Below, piece by piece: positions 35,737 through 45,460 of a stretch of DNA of 64,000 bases (position 1 is the stretch's first letter; every line of letters starts with the position of its first letter). A program made the position numbers and the translations under genes. The DNA lies in the NCBI RefSeq assembly GCF_019218755.1, contig NZ_JAHUWZ010000006.1:1-64000 (forward strand). The letters are read 5' to 3'. Source of the stretch: Acidovorax sp. sif1233. GTDB taxonomy: Bacteria > Pseudomonadota > Gammaproteobacteria > Burkholderiales > Burkholderiaceae_C. A model generated the notes under the pieces. That model made no database searches, was not told where the DNA came from, and saw only the letters and a program-made list of their open reading frames with translations.

Positions 35737-36211
35737 GCTTTCGCTGCCCGCCGAGGCCGCTGAGGGCGAGCCCGCGCGCCCCGTGGTGGTGGACACCAAC
35801 GTGGCGCTGGACCTGCTGATCTTCAGCGACCCGCGTACCGCGCCGCTGCGCACGCTGCTGGCCCAGGGGCGCCTGTCATGGATCGCCACGCAGGTCATGC
35901 GCGATGAGCTGGAGCGGGTGTTGGCCTACCCGCACATCGCAGAGCGCATGGACTACTACCGCGTGGACGCGGCGCAGGTGCTGTCCGCGTTTGATGTGCA
36001 GGTGCAGCTGGTGGATGTTGCGCCCAAGGTGGCCTATGTGTGCAAGGACGCGGACGACCAGAAGTTCATCGACCTGGCCGCCGCGCACCGGGCGATTTTG
36101 CTGAGCAAGGACAAGGCGGTGATTTGTATGCGCAAGCGGTTGTTGAGCTTGGGCGCGGATGTGGCGACGGAGTTGGTGCTGGAAGAAGCGTCCGTCGCTG
36201 CAGTGGCTTGA
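35726..36211 (+). CDS. PIN-domain protein, putative toxin family
   Basis: A 161-residue PIN-fold protein from the ATG at 35726, which overlaps the methyltransferase stop by 11 bases. The acidic residues expected at the nuclease site are present in VVVDTNVALDLL, the ELERVL segment, DADDQKFIDLA and LLSKDKAV. It resembles the 'putative toxin-antitoxin component, PIN family' (COG1569-like) rather than VapC. No antitoxin gene is next to it, and the overlap with an rRNA methyltransferase suggests an RNA-related role. Ribonuclease activity is inferred from the family only. Confidence 0.82.
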   Translation: MRVELSLPAEAAEGEPARPVVVDTNVALDLLIFSDPRTAPLRTLLAQGRLSWIATQVMRDELERVLAYPHIAERMDYYRVDAAQVLSAFDVQVQLVDVAPKVAYVCKDADDQKFIDLAAAHRAILLSKDKAVICMRKRLLSLGADVATELVLEEASVAAVA

Positions 36212-36236
36212 TGCGGCCGTCACTGGAAGGATCGGT

Positions 36237-36509
36237 ATGGGACCATTGGGTTTTCTAGTCCTCTCAGGCTTCTTCGCGTACCTTGCATTCGATGCGCGTC
36301 AGTTCGAGCGAACGTCGGACCATACGATCTGGGCTGTACCGCCATCTTCTGGTCGGGCTGTCGGAGTGGACCCCCTGTCACGCGCTGAACAGGAGGGGCT
36401 GCAGGCGAACAAGTTCACTGCCATCGGTGGCATTCCTGGCCTCTGCTGGGCCTTTGTTGTGCTCTCGCTGGGGTGTCTAGGCGTGGCCATCTGGCTGTGG
36501 TTCGTCTAG
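36237..36509 (+). CDS. Small two-helix membrane protein, unknown
   Basis: A 90-residue protein preceded by GGAAGG at good spacing. Hydrophobic segments at about 3-20 (GFLVLSGFFAYLAF) and 66-89 (GLCWAFVVLSLGCLGVAIWLW) flank a polar loop with WAVPPSSGRAVGVDPLS. I do not recognise a family. Base composition is lower in GC than its neighbours, which may mean later acquisition. It follows the PIN gene by 25 bases. Confidence 0.6.
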   Translation: MGPLGFLVLSGFFAYLAFDARQFERTSDHTIWAVPPSSGRAVGVDPLSRAEQEGLQANKFTAIGGIPGLCWAFVVLSLGCLGVAIWLWFV

Positions 36510-36544
36510 CGCTTCTGAAGATCCAGTCTCCCTGCCCGGCGACA

Positions 36545-36973
36545 TCAAGGTGCGAGTACCTTCTTCATGTACACCAGCTGAAAGCCCTGGATGTAGTTGT
36601 CGATGTGTCCGAACTCCTCATAGCCCTGCTTGAGGTAGAAGCCCCGCGCTTGCCATTCAAAGGTGTTCAGCGTCGCGCTGTGCGCACCCAGCTCGCGGGC
36701 TTTCTGTTCCGCTGTGGCTAGCAGGTTTCGGCCCAGCCCTTGGTGCCGGGCCGATTCGTCGACAAACAGAAGTTCCACATTCAGCCACTGCAGAAACACG
36801 AATCCGCGCAGCCCGCCCAGCAATTCACCCTTGGTGTCACGTGCGCTCACCCACACTGGCTGCGTCTGGCCGTATTCGCCAACAAATCCGTAGTTGAACT
36901 GCCGCATCCGGCGGCCGAGGACGCCGGAGTGGACTTCTTCTGCTGTGGGGGTGTAAATCTCATAGTCGTTCAT
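36545..36973 (-). CDS. GNAT family N-acetyltransferase
   Basis: A 142-residue protein from the ATG at 36973 (MNDYEIYTPTAEEVHSG). The acetyl-CoA-binding motif A is VELLFVDESARHQGLGRNLLATAEQKARELG (Q-x-x-G-x-G/A type), followed by the FEWQARGFYLKQGYEEFG block typical of GNAT. Length is normal. The substrate is unknown. It lies 13 bases downstream of the kinase-fold gene on the same strand, so it may be the last gene of that unit. Confidence 0.85.
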   Translation of the reverse strand: MNDYEIYTPTAEEVHSGVLGRRMRQFNYGFVGEYGQTQPVWVSARDTKGELLGGLRGFVFLQWLNVELLFVDESARHQGLGRNLLATAEQKARELGAHSATLNTFEWQARGFYLKQGYEEFGHIDNYIQGFQLVYMKKVLAP

Positions 36974-36986
36974 CGCGCTAGTCTTG

Positions 36987-37799
36987 TCATGCCAACAGGT
37001 CATACGCCGCCCGCACCCGCTGCAAGTCCCGCCCCAGCTTGCGGCTCGCAGGCAGTTGCCGCATCCACCCCATCCGGCGAACGCTGGTCGCCAGCACCTC
37101 CCGCATCTCCGTGCTCCCCTGCGCCACCCACGCCGCCCAGCGCTCGCGCCCCTCGCCCAGCGTGCCGCTCTGGTGCAGATAGATGGCCGTGGAGTGCGCA
37201 TAGCACAGCGCATCGCGCACATGGCATACCGGCAGCGGCAGCACGGACGCAGGATCGTCCTCGAAGTCGATGCAGGCCACTTCGCCATCGGGGCAGCGCA
37301 CCAGGTTGCGCGCAAAGGCCTGGCTCAGGCACGTGCCCTGGCGGTGCACATGGGCGAGTGTGTCCAGCCCCTGTTGCCACAGCGCCAGCACGGCCGCCGT
37401 GTCGCCCGCCTGCACGGCATGGTCGATCTCGTTGCCCAGCGAATGGGTCTCCTCCCCCGTGCGGCCCAGGTGCCGCATCGCGAAGCCATCTCGCTGCGCG
37501 GCCAGCACCACGGGCACGCGCACACCCCGCGCCGCCAGGTCCGTGAGGCGCCGCACCTCGGTGGCGATGGCGGCGGTGCCGCCGGGGTTGGGCACGGGGC
37601 GCAGCACCGGGAGCCGCAGCAGGCCGGCCAGCGCGGCCATGGCGCGGTAGCGCCCCGTGCCGTGGGGCGCGCCCGCGCGCTTGATCCAGATCTGTTCGCC
37701 GCCCAGCACGTGGGCCATCACGGCGTGGGGCTGCGTGGCCAGGTGCTGCTGCAGGAAGGCGCCGTAGTCGGCGGTGGCCCCGGGGGTGTCCATCGTCAT
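36987..37799 (-). CDS. Kinase-fold protein (BUD32/lipopolysaccharide-kinase-like)
   Basis: A 270-residue protein starting MTMDTPGATADYG. Protein-kinase-like features are an N-lobe lysine in EQIWIKRAGAPHGTGRYR, a catalytic-loop-like LAHVHRQGTCLSQAFARNLV, and VACIDFEDDP in the place of the DFG acid. This resembles small atypical kinases (Kdo kinase, Bud32 types). Its ATG overlaps the stop of the glutamate-synthase-like gene (ATGA), so the products are probably made together. Substrate unknown; membrane lipid or sugar headgroups are possible from the fold family. Confidence 0.7.
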   Translation of the reverse strand: MTMDTPGATADYGAFLQQHLATQPHAVMAHVLGGEQIWIKRAGAPHGTGRYRAMAALAGLLRLPVLRPVPNPGGTAAIATEVRRLTDLAARGVRVPVVLAAQRDGFAMRHLGRTGEETHSLGNEIDHAVQAGDTAAVLALWQQGLDTLAHVHRQGTCLSQAFARNLVRCPDGEVACIDFEDDPASVLPLPVCHVRDALCYAHSTAIYLHQSGTLGEGRERWAAWVAQGSTEMREVLATSVRRMGWMRQLPASRKLGRDLQRVRAAYDLLA

Positions 37800-39538
37800 A
37801 CGGCCGCGTCCCCTGCCACCGCGGCGGCGGTGCCTGCCGCCGCCGCATGGACCAGCTCCACATGGTGCGGGATGGAGGGCTCCAGCGCGGGCTCGCTGGC
37901 CTGGAAGCTGTGCGCGCTGGCCAGGGGCCAGTACAGGCGGAACACGTTGTGCTGCGCGTCCAGCGGGCCCAGCAGCGCGCCGGGCAGCATGCGCGTGATG
38001 AGGTTGGACAAGAGGCGCACCTCGGTGTCGCTGATGCGGCGCACGATGTGGTGGGCCGTGATGTCCTTGGGGTGGGTGAGGCCGGCGGCCTGCACCAGCT
38101 CCTGCAGCGCGTGCAGCGTGCTGCGGTGGAACTGCGCCACGCGCGTGGCCTTGTCGGGCACCACCAGGGCCTGCTGGCGCAGCGGGTCCTGCGTGGTCAC
38201 GCCCGTGGGGCAGTGGCCGGTGTGGCAGCTTTGCGCCTGGATGCAGCCCAGCGCCATCATGAAGCCGCGCCCCGCGTTGCACCAGTCGGCGCCCAGCGCC
38301 ATCATGCGGGCGATGTCGAAGGCGCTGATGACCTTGCCCGCGCAGCCGATGCGCACGCGGTCGCGCAGGTTCACGCCCACCAGGGTGTTGTGCACCAGCA
38401 GCAGGCCCTCCTGCAGCGGCGCGCCCACGTGGTCGCTGAACTCCACCGGGGCCGCGCCGGTGCCGCCCTCGGCGCCGTCGACCACGATGAAGTCGGGCGT
38501 GATGCCCGTGACCAGCATGGCCTTGACGATGGCGAACCACTCCCACGGGTGGCCTAGGCAGAACTTGAAGCCCGTGGGCTTGCCGCCCGAGAGCGTGCGC
38601 AGCCTGGCGATGAACTGCATCATCTCCACCGGGTTGCGGAAGGCGCTGTGGCTGGCGGGCGAGATGCAGGCCTCGCCTTCCTTCACGCCGCGCGCGGCCG
38701 CGATCTCGGCCGTGACCTTGGCCCCGGGCAGCACGCCGCCGTGGCCGGGCTTGGCGCCCTGGCTCAGCTTCAACTCGATCATCTTGACCTGCGGGTCGGT
38801 GGCGTTGGCCGCAAAACGCTCTTCGCTGAACGTGCCGTCGGGATTGCGGCAGCCGAAGTAGCCCGAGCCGATCTCCCAGATCAGGTCGCCGCCGTGCACG
38901 CGGTGGTGCTGGCTGATGCTGCCCTCGCCCGTGTCGTGCGCGAAGCCGCCCTTCCTGGCGCCCTGGTTGAGCGCCAGGATGGCGTTGGCCGACAGCGCGC
39001 CAAAGCTCATGGCCGAGATGTTGAACACGCTCGCGTGGTAGGGCTGGGTGCAGGGCGAGACGGACCGCGATGGCGCGTCCGGGCTGCCGCCGATCCACAC
39101 GCGAAAGTCGTGCGACGGCAGCTGCGTGGGCGCGAGCGAGTGGTTGACCCATTCGTAGCCCTGCGCGCCCACGTCCAGGTGGGTGCCGAAGGGGCGGTTG
39201 TCCGGGTCGCCCTTGGCGCGCTGGTACACCAGCGAGCGCTGCGCGCGCGAGAACGGCGCGGCCTCGCTGTCGCTTTCGATGAAATACTGGCGCACCTCGG
39301 GCCGCACGTATTCGAGCATGAAGCGGATGTGGCCGATGACCGGGTAGTTGCGCAGGATGGCGTGGCGCGACTGCTGCAGGTCGTACACGCCCACGGCCAC
39401 CAGGGCGGCGAACACCAGCACCACGGGCAGTCCCACGCTAAAGGCCACCAGCGCGAACAGCGACAGCAGCAGCCCGAAAACGCACAGCGCGAAGGCCGTG
39501 TAGCGCACCGGGTACAGGGAGTTGAGTTGGTGGATCAT
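37796..39538 (-). CDS. FMN-binding glutamate-synthase-family protein
   Basis: A 580-residue protein from the ATG at 39538 (MIHQLNSLYPVRY). Two membrane helices at about 14-50 precede a domain like the central and FMN domains of glutamate synthase: FNISAMSFGALSANAILALN, GEGSISQHHRVHGGDLIWEIGSGYFGCR, GAKPGHGGVLPGAKV, DGAEGGTGAAPVEFSDHVG, and the 3Fe-4S-like CIQAQSCHTGHCPTGVTTQ. No glutaminase domain is present. Members of this stand-alone family are common and their reaction is not established. It overlaps the kinase-fold gene by four bases. Confidence 0.85.
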   Translation of the reverse strand: MIHQLNSLYPVRYTAFALCVFGLLLSLFALVAFSVGLPVVLVFAALVAVGVYDLQQSRHAILRNYPVIGHIRFMLEYVRPEVRQYFIESDSEAAPFSRAQRSLVYQRAKGDPDNRPFGTHLDVGAQGYEWVNHSLAPTQLPSHDFRVWIGGSPDAPSRSVSPCTQPYHASVFNISAMSFGALSANAILALNQGARKGGFAHDTGEGSISQHHRVHGGDLIWEIGSGYFGCRNPDGTFSEERFAANATDPQVKMIELKLSQGAKPGHGGVLPGAKVTAEIAAARGVKEGEACISPASHSAFRNPVEMMQFIARLRTLSGGKPTGFKFCLGHPWEWFAIVKAMLVTGITPDFIVVDGAEGGTGAAPVEFSDHVGAPLQEGLLLVHNTLVGVNLRDRVRIGCAGKVISAFDIARMMALGADWCNAGRGFMMALGCIQAQSCHTGHCPTGVTTQDPLRQQALVVPDKATRVAQFHRSTLHALQELVQAAGLTHPKDITAHHIVRRISDTEVRLLSNLITRMLPGALLGPLDAQHNVFRLYWPLASAHSFQASEPALEPSIPHHVELVHAAAAGTAAAVAGDAAV

Positions 39539-39695
39539 GGGGGTCCTGATTCTGCGGGATGCCGGGCGCCAGGCGGCGAGAGGGCTACACTGGCCGCCTT
39601 TTCGCAGGCCCGGCCGCAAGCGGCGGACCTGCGCAGCATCATAGAAGTAAAAAATTGTTCTTCTTCGCCCCTGAGCGATTGACCGGAGCCCTGCC

Positions 39696-40520
<825 letters not shown>

Positions 40521-40539
40521 GTTCCGGTCTCCATGGGCT

Positions 40540-40612
40540 GGATTGCTATTAAATGAATAGCAATTGGCGCTTGTCACGCAGGCGCCACGGCCTTTTTTGA
40601 TTTGAAACCCGC
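40540..40612. repeat. Interspersed palindrome, copy 12
   Basis: TTGCTATTAAATGAATAGCAATT, then GGCGCTTGTCACGCAGGCGCC and a TTTTTTG exit, between the convergent YecA-like and patatin genes. Likely a terminator for the YecA-like gene. Confidence 0.75.
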
Positions 40613-40631
40613 GCACCGCGCGGGCTGCTTC

Positions 40632-42509
40632 TCAGGCCGCCCGCAGCCCGCCGATGCGCTGGCGGCGCACGGCATCCAGCGCGTCGAGCACCTCGGTACC
40701 GTGCGCATAGCCCTGCTGCACGATCTGCTCGAAGCGGTTCCACTGCAGCATGCCCACGCGGTCCATGGGCGGGTTGAAGTACAGGTCGGTGAGCTGCTGC
40801 GACTGGCGCTGGCGCGACATGCTGTACAGGATGGTCACGTTCATCAGGTAGCTCGCCAGCGACGGCAGCCGGTAGCGCCGCTTGGCGCGCGGCCGCAGCT
40901 TGTCGCGCAGCAGGGCCCAGCTCGTGGGCACGTCGTCCAGGTCGATGCGCCGGGGCTTCCTGAAGTTCAGGTCCACGCCGATCACCGTGCCCACGCCGCG
41001 CATGCCGCGCATCACGTCCACCGGAAAGTTGTTGAACGTGCCGCCGTCGCACAGCAGGTCGCCCTCGTGCACCACGGGCGGCAGCGCGCCGGGAATGGAG
41101 ATGCTGGCCAGCAGCGACTTCACCAGGCTGCCCCGGCGCACGACCTGCTCGCTTGCCTTGGAGTAGTTGGTGGCCACGCAGTAGTAGTTCTTCCACAGGT
41201 CCTCGATCTGCGCGGGGAAGCCCACCAGCCGCTCCACGGCCGCGTGCAGGATGTGGCGCAGGCGCCGGCCCTTGATGAGCGACAGCAGCGGCAGCAGGTT
41301 GAAGTCGCCCGTGGGGTTGGTGCGAAAGGCCTCGCGCGCATTGGCCATCACGGCCTCCAGCGGCTGGTCGGAGGCGACGTACGCCGCCATCACCGAACCG
41401 ATGCTGGTGCCGCCCACACAATCGATCTCCACGCCTTCTTCCTGCAGCGCGCGGTAGACGCCCAAGTGCGCGAAGCCGCGCGCGCCGCCACCGGCCAGCA
41501 CCAGGCCCACGGCCGTGCGGCTCTGGATGCGGGCCAGGCGCGCCATGTCGCGGTCGAGGGCGGGGCGCACGTGCAGATGGTCGGCCACGGGGCGGCGGTC
41601 CAGCCAGCGCTGGGTGCCTTGCGGGCACCGGGTGCCGGCCGGGTGCAGCAGCACCAGGATCTCGGCGGCCTCGGCCAGCGGCGCGCGGCGCAGCAGGCAC
41701 TGCTCCTCGATGGCGTGGAGGGCGGGCTCGGCCTGCGCGTCGGCCAGCAGCAGCAGCTCGTCGCAGTGGCGGCTCACGCGGCGGGTCCAGGGCGTGGGCT
41801 CGGGGTCGGCCACCAGCAGCACGAAGTCGTTGCGCGCCTCGATCTCGTCGAGCAGCATGGCGATGCGCCGGTTGGCCGTGGCGTCGGCGCCCTCGCGCTG
41901 CGCGATGCCGGCCTCGCGCAGTTCGGCGTCCACCGTGGCGGAATCCACCACGCGCACGCGGCCGATGAGGCCCAGCTGGCGTGCCATGCCCTGGCCGAAG
42001 CCCTGCAGGTCCACCCCGGCGCTGATCGGCAGCAGCCCCATGGCCACGGGGCGCTCCAGCGCGGCCACGTTGGCGGCCGTCCCGGATTGCAGGCGCTGGA
42101 TGATCTGGCGCGTGAGCGCGATGGACACCTGCGCGCTGCTGGCCAGCAGGGTCTTGAACACGTCCTTGGTCAGGCGCACCAGCACCGAGTCGCGCACGGC
42201 CACCACGGTCGCGGCGCGGGGGGCATCGGTGAACAGGCTGATCTCGCCGATCACCTGGCCGCGCCCCATGTCGGCCACGCGGCGCTGGTGGCCGTCGTCG
42301 CCACGCACATAGGCGCGCAGGCGGCCGCTCACCGTGAGGTACATCGATTCGCCCGGCTCGCCCTGCGCCATCAGCGTGCTGCCGCCGGGCACCTCCACCC
42401 ATTCCAGGTGGGCCCGCAGCAGCTCCAGCGCCTCGGGCTCGATGCCGTGCAGAAAGCTGCGCAGGTGCTCGGTGAGCAGTTGGTTCTGGGTGGCGGTGAA
42501 AGGGGGCAT
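40632..42509 (-). CDS. Patatin-like phospholipase with cyclic-nucleotide-binding domain (NTE family)
   Basis: A 625-residue protein from the ATG at 42509. A cNMP-binding-like beta barrel at about 10-135 (GGSTLMAQGEPGESMYLTVSGRLRAY; DMGRGQVIGEISLFTD) is followed by a second Rossmann-like segment and the patatin domain: oxyanion loop GGGARGFAHLGV near 335, nucleophile Ser in GGTSIGSV near 363, and catalytic Asp in CDGGTFNNFPV near 486. The Ser-Asp dyad is intact. This is the layout of bacterial neuropathy-target-esterase homologues, which hydrolyse lysophospholipids. The nucleotide site has PRAAT, so ligand binding is plausible. The C-terminus NPPMDRVGMLQWNRFEQIV is family-like. Confidence 0.9.
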   Translation of the reverse strand: MPPFTATQNQLLTEHLRSFLHGIEPEALELLRAHLEWVEVPGGSTLMAQGEPGESMYLTVSGRLRAYVRGDDGHQRRVADMGRGQVIGEISLFTDAPRAATVVAVRDSVLVRLTKDVFKTLLASSAQVSIALTRQIIQRLQSGTAANVAALERPVAMGLLPISAGVDLQGFGQGMARQLGLIGRVRVVDSATVDAELREAGIAQREGADATANRRIAMLLDEIEARNDFVLLVADPEPTPWTRRVSRHCDELLLLADAQAEPALHAIEEQCLLRRAPLAEAAEILVLLHPAGTRCPQGTQRWLDRRPVADHLHVRPALDRDMARLARIQSRTAVGLVLAGGGARGFAHLGVYRALQEEGVEIDCVGGTSIGSVMAAYVASDQPLEAVMANAREAFRTNPTGDFNLLPLLSLIKGRRLRHILHAAVERLVGFPAQIEDLWKNYYCVATNYSKASEQVVRRGSLVKSLLASISIPGALPPVVHEGDLLCDGGTFNNFPVDVMRGMRGVGTVIGVDLNFRKPRRIDLDDVPTSWALLRDKLRPRAKRRYRLPSLASYLMNVTILYSMSRQRQSQQLTDLYFNPPMDRVGMLQWNRFEQIVQQGYAHGTEVLDALDAVRRQRIGGLRAA

Positions 42510-42727
42510 GGTCGCGCAATCGGCAGGGCTTGTTTTGGGGGGGCGCTGCGGAAAACGGGGTGCCTGCGCACAGGCCTTCGCAACGGATTCCGCAGCTGCG
42601 AAGCGGCGGATTCTAGGAACGCCGGAGCCCCTGCGCGTGCCCGGCGGCAGGCGCCGGCCGGGGCCTGCGTGAACAAATGCACGCCTGCCGCGGCGATTGT
42701 GGTCCGTGCCGGCCCGGGCCCGCGCCG

Positions 42728-43621
42728 TCAGCGCATGAAGGCGCGCAGCGCGCCGGCCGTGGCCTCGGGCAATTGCTCGGGGATGAAGTGCCCGGCGGGC
42801 ACGGCCTGGCCGGTCACGGCGCCCGCGCACTGCGCCTGCCACAGCGCCAGCGGATCGAACAGCCGGTGCACCACGCCGTGCTCGCCCCACAGCACCAGCG
42901 TGTCGCAGGCGATCTTCTCGCCCTGCGCGCGGCCCGTGCGGTCGTGGTCCAGGTCGATGCCCGCGCTGGCGCGGTAGTCCTCGCACGCGGTGTGGATGGC
43001 CTCGGGCGTGCAAAAGCAGCGCTCGTAGTCGGCCAGGGCCTGGGGTTCGATGTGGGCCAGGCCCGCGCTGCCCCAGCCGCCCAGCTTGGCGTGCAGGTAG
43101 GCGCGCGCGTTGCCGCCGATCATGGTCTCGGGCAGCGGCGCGGGCTGGATCAGGTGGAACCAGTGGTAGTAGGCCCGCGCGAAATCCATGTCGGTGCGGG
43201 CGTACATGTCGAGCGTGGGCGCGATGTCGATCACGCACAGCCTGCGCACGCGCGCCGCGTGGTCCAGCGCCAGGCGGTGCGCCACGCGGCCGCCCCGGTC
43301 GTGGCCGCACAGGAAGAACGCCTCATGGCCCAGCGCCGTCATGACCTCGGCCATGTCCTGCGCCATCGCGCGTTTGCTGTAGTTGGCGTGGCCGGGCAGG
43401 CCGGGAGCGTGCGACGAGTCGCCATAGCCGCGCAAATCGGGCATCACCAAAAAGTAGTCGTGCTGCAGTTGCTGCGCCACGCGGTGCCACAGCGCATGCG
43501 TTTGCGGAAACCCGTGCAGCAGCAAGAGCGGCGGCCCCTCGGCGTTGCCGCCCGTGCGCACAAAGATATCTGCCCCGCCCGTGGCGATACGTTGGGTGTT
43601 GAATCCTTGGAACCAGTGCAT
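42728..43621 (-). CDS. Alpha/beta hydrolase, haloacetate-dehalogenase-like
   Basis: A 297-residue alpha/beta hydrolase. The nucleophile elbow is CGHDRGGR, with Asp108 rather than Ser, followed by the two arginines that hold the carboxylate in fluoroacetate dehalogenase. The HG motif is LLLHGFPQTHALW, YYHWFHLIQP supplies the His-Trp that binds the halide in that family, and the catalytic His lies in PAGHFIPEQ. The length also fits. I therefore favour defluorination or dechlorination of haloacetates over epoxide hydrolysis, which also uses Asp; the true substrate could be another 2-substituted acid. It lies alone, 218 bases upstream of the patatin gene. Confidence 0.78.
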   Translation of the reverse strand: MHWFQGFNTQRIATGGADIFVRTGGNAEGPPLLLLHGFPQTHALWHRVAQQLQHDYFLVMPDLRGYGDSSHAPGLPGHANYSKRAMAQDMAEVMTALGHEAFFLCGHDRGGRVAHRLALDHAARVRRLCVIDIAPTLDMYARTDMDFARAYYHWFHLIQPAPLPETMIGGNARAYLHAKLGGWGSAGLAHIEPQALADYERCFCTPEAIHTACEDYRASAGIDLDHDRTGRAQGEKIACDTLVLWGEHGVVHRLFDPLALWQAQCAGAVTGQAVPAGHFIPEQLPEATAGALRAFMR

Positions 43622-44058
43622 GGTGTGCGCCGCGAATGAGGTGCGCCCATGCTACACCGCAGCGCTGCAGCGCAAGAGCGCGCTGACGGTGGACGCGGTG
43701 ATGGGTGCGCGCGAGGGGCGCGTTGGCGACCGGGTGCCCCACCTCGCGCCCCGGGCCGCCGCCGGATCGTCTTTGCTTACGTAAAGTTACACTGGCGGCC
43801 GGCGCGCGCGGTGGCACCCCGGGGTGTCCGCATGCAGCCGGCAGCAGCCTGGGGCGCGGTGCGCGGCAGCCCCGCGTGGCACCGGGTTTTTCCTCGCAGG
43901 TTCTGAATTCCACCGGTGGTTCGGCAAGGTGCTCGGCGCAAAAAAAGAAACAGGCCCTGTGGGCCGAAAAAGGAATGGTTGTGGGTACGACAGAGATGGC
44001 CTGTACAGGCGGGGCGGGGCTTGGGGTGGGCGTGATTTCAAGGGGGCGGGGCCGGCTG
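43622..44058. other. 437-base region without a supported gene
   Basis: Lies between the hydrolase and the IPTL-CTERM gene. It holds a TTACGTAA palindrome (43777-43784) in a locally AT-rich patch and an A-run at 43941-43947. In-frame alternative starts of the next gene at 43975 and earlier exist but would add a non-signal leader. The TGTCCTCAG palindrome of the 17-24 kb island is not present here. Confidence 0.5.
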
Positions 44059-45330
44059 ATGGCACGGCTGCTGCTGCCGTGGTGCCTGTGCCTGGCGGCA
44101 CCGTTTGTGCTGGCGGCTCCGGCGATGGTATCGGTCGTGCCCAGCGACTCCCCGGTGTCGGGCGGTGACGCCTTTCATTTGACGGTGACCTACGACGTCG
44201 CCATGGACACCGCCGTCACTCCGGTCATCTCGTTTCCCACGGCGGGTGAAGACCCCGGGGCGTTTCTGGTGCCCACCACCTCGACCTGGCTCGATGCCAC
44301 GACGTTCCGGCAGAACTATGGCACCGCCAGCATGGTCGTGAACATCAGCCCGGTGGACGTGGCGGTCAGCGGCGCGAAGGACGCCGTGGGCGCGGTCCAG
44401 TCCCCCGGCTTTCAGGCCGACGTGTTCGAGATTCTCTACATCCCTCCCCCGCATGTCGTCGACATGAAGGGTGTCGTCGATGGCGGCATCCTGGTGCACC
44501 CGGCCGGCAGCGGCCATGTCCTCACCGACGCCGACATCGGGAAAACCGTCACATTCGTTATCCGGTATGACATTGCCAGCGACTATGGCGGGTGCCCCAA
44601 TGGGGTGCCGCTCAACTATCTGTGCACGAACCTGGTGTTCACCAACACGGGTGGCACGCCGCTCACGCTCGGCAATGTCACATCCACATGGGCGAACCGC
44701 AACCGCTACATAGTGACCTGGACGATTGCCGATGGCGACGAGCAGTTCGACAGCATCAACGTGCTGATCGCCGGCGGCGTGGGGCGCAAGGACGACCCCG
44801 ACAACAAGAACACCGATTTCGAACTCACGGGCGTGTTCAGCATCGACACCAGGAACCCCAGCGTCCTGGCGGTCGCGCCCAGCACCGCCGTATTGCGCAG
44901 CGACCTGACCACGCAGCGGGGCGGCAGCATTCTGCGCGCCGGGGAGCTCTTCACGCTGACGATCACTTTCAGCGAACCCATGGACACCGCCAGCACGCCG
45001 GTGTTGAGCTTCCCCAACCAGCCGGGGCTGGCTGCCGTACTGACGCCCACGGGCGGCAGCTGGACGGACAGCACGCACTACGTGCAGAGCTTCACCGTGG
45101 GCGCGGGCAATCTGGTGCTCCCGGCGGTCGACGTGCAGGTGACGGGAGCGCGCGACGCCCACGGCAATCCGCAGAACCTGGGCCTGCTGTCGGGGGTGTT
45201 TGCCGTGGCTCTGGGGGCGGCCATGGCCGTGCCCACGCTTTCGTCGTGGGGGCTGGTGCTGCTGGCAGGTCTGCTCGGGCTGGCAGCGATCCCTGCAAGG
45301 CGGCGCGGTGTTTTTCGCGGCCGCGCATAG
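44059..45330 (+). CDS. IPTL-CTERM secreted protein with two Ig-like repeats
   Basis: A 423-residue exported protein from the ATG at 44059 (MARLLLPWCLCLAA); the signal peptide ends near VLAAPA. Two homologous Ig-like modules are visible: FHLTVTYDVAMDTAVTPVISFP near residue 45 and FTLTITFSEPMDTASTPVLSFP near 300, each ending in a VNISPVDVAVSGAKDA or LVLPAVDVQVTGARDA strand and AVQSPGF or NPQNLGL. The middle segment of about 150 residues is unlike the repeats. The tail VPTLSSWGLVLLAGLLGLAA plus PARRRG is an IPTL-CTERM signal. It stands about 18 kb from the main island and lacks its operator. Confidence 0.82.
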   Translation: MARLLLPWCLCLAAPFVLAAPAMVSVVPSDSPVSGGDAFHLTVTYDVAMDTAVTPVISFPTAGEDPGAFLVPTTSTWLDATTFRQNYGTASMVVNISPVDVAVSGAKDAVGAVQSPGFQADVFEILYIPPPHVVDMKGVVDGGILVHPAGSGHVLTDADIGKTVTFVIRYDIASDYGGCPNGVPLNYLCTNLVFTNTGGTPLTLGNVTSTWANRNRYIVTWTIADGDEQFDSINVLIAGGVGRKDDPDNKNTDFELTGVFSIDTRNPSVLAVAPSTAVLRSDLTTQRGGSILRAGELFTLTITFSEPMDTASTPVLSFPNQPGLAAVLTPTGGSWTDSTHYVQSFTVGAGNLVLPAVDVQVTGARDAHGNPQNLGLLSGVFAVALGAAMAVPTLSSWGLVLLAGLLGLAAIPARRRGVFRGRA

Positions 45331-45460
45331 GCCGACCCGCCTGCGGGCGCCGTCTCGTGCGGATGTGCGTTCAACCGTATAGCCCAAGCGGAAGCCGCAG
45401 GCAGTGCGGTACCGCGGCAACGCGAATCAACGGCGTGAGACGGCGCAAGGCAACGCCGCC

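Noticed and set aside
35726..36211. A toxin-antitoxin module
   Set aside because: Only the PIN component is visible; neither neighbour is a small DNA-binding antitoxin.
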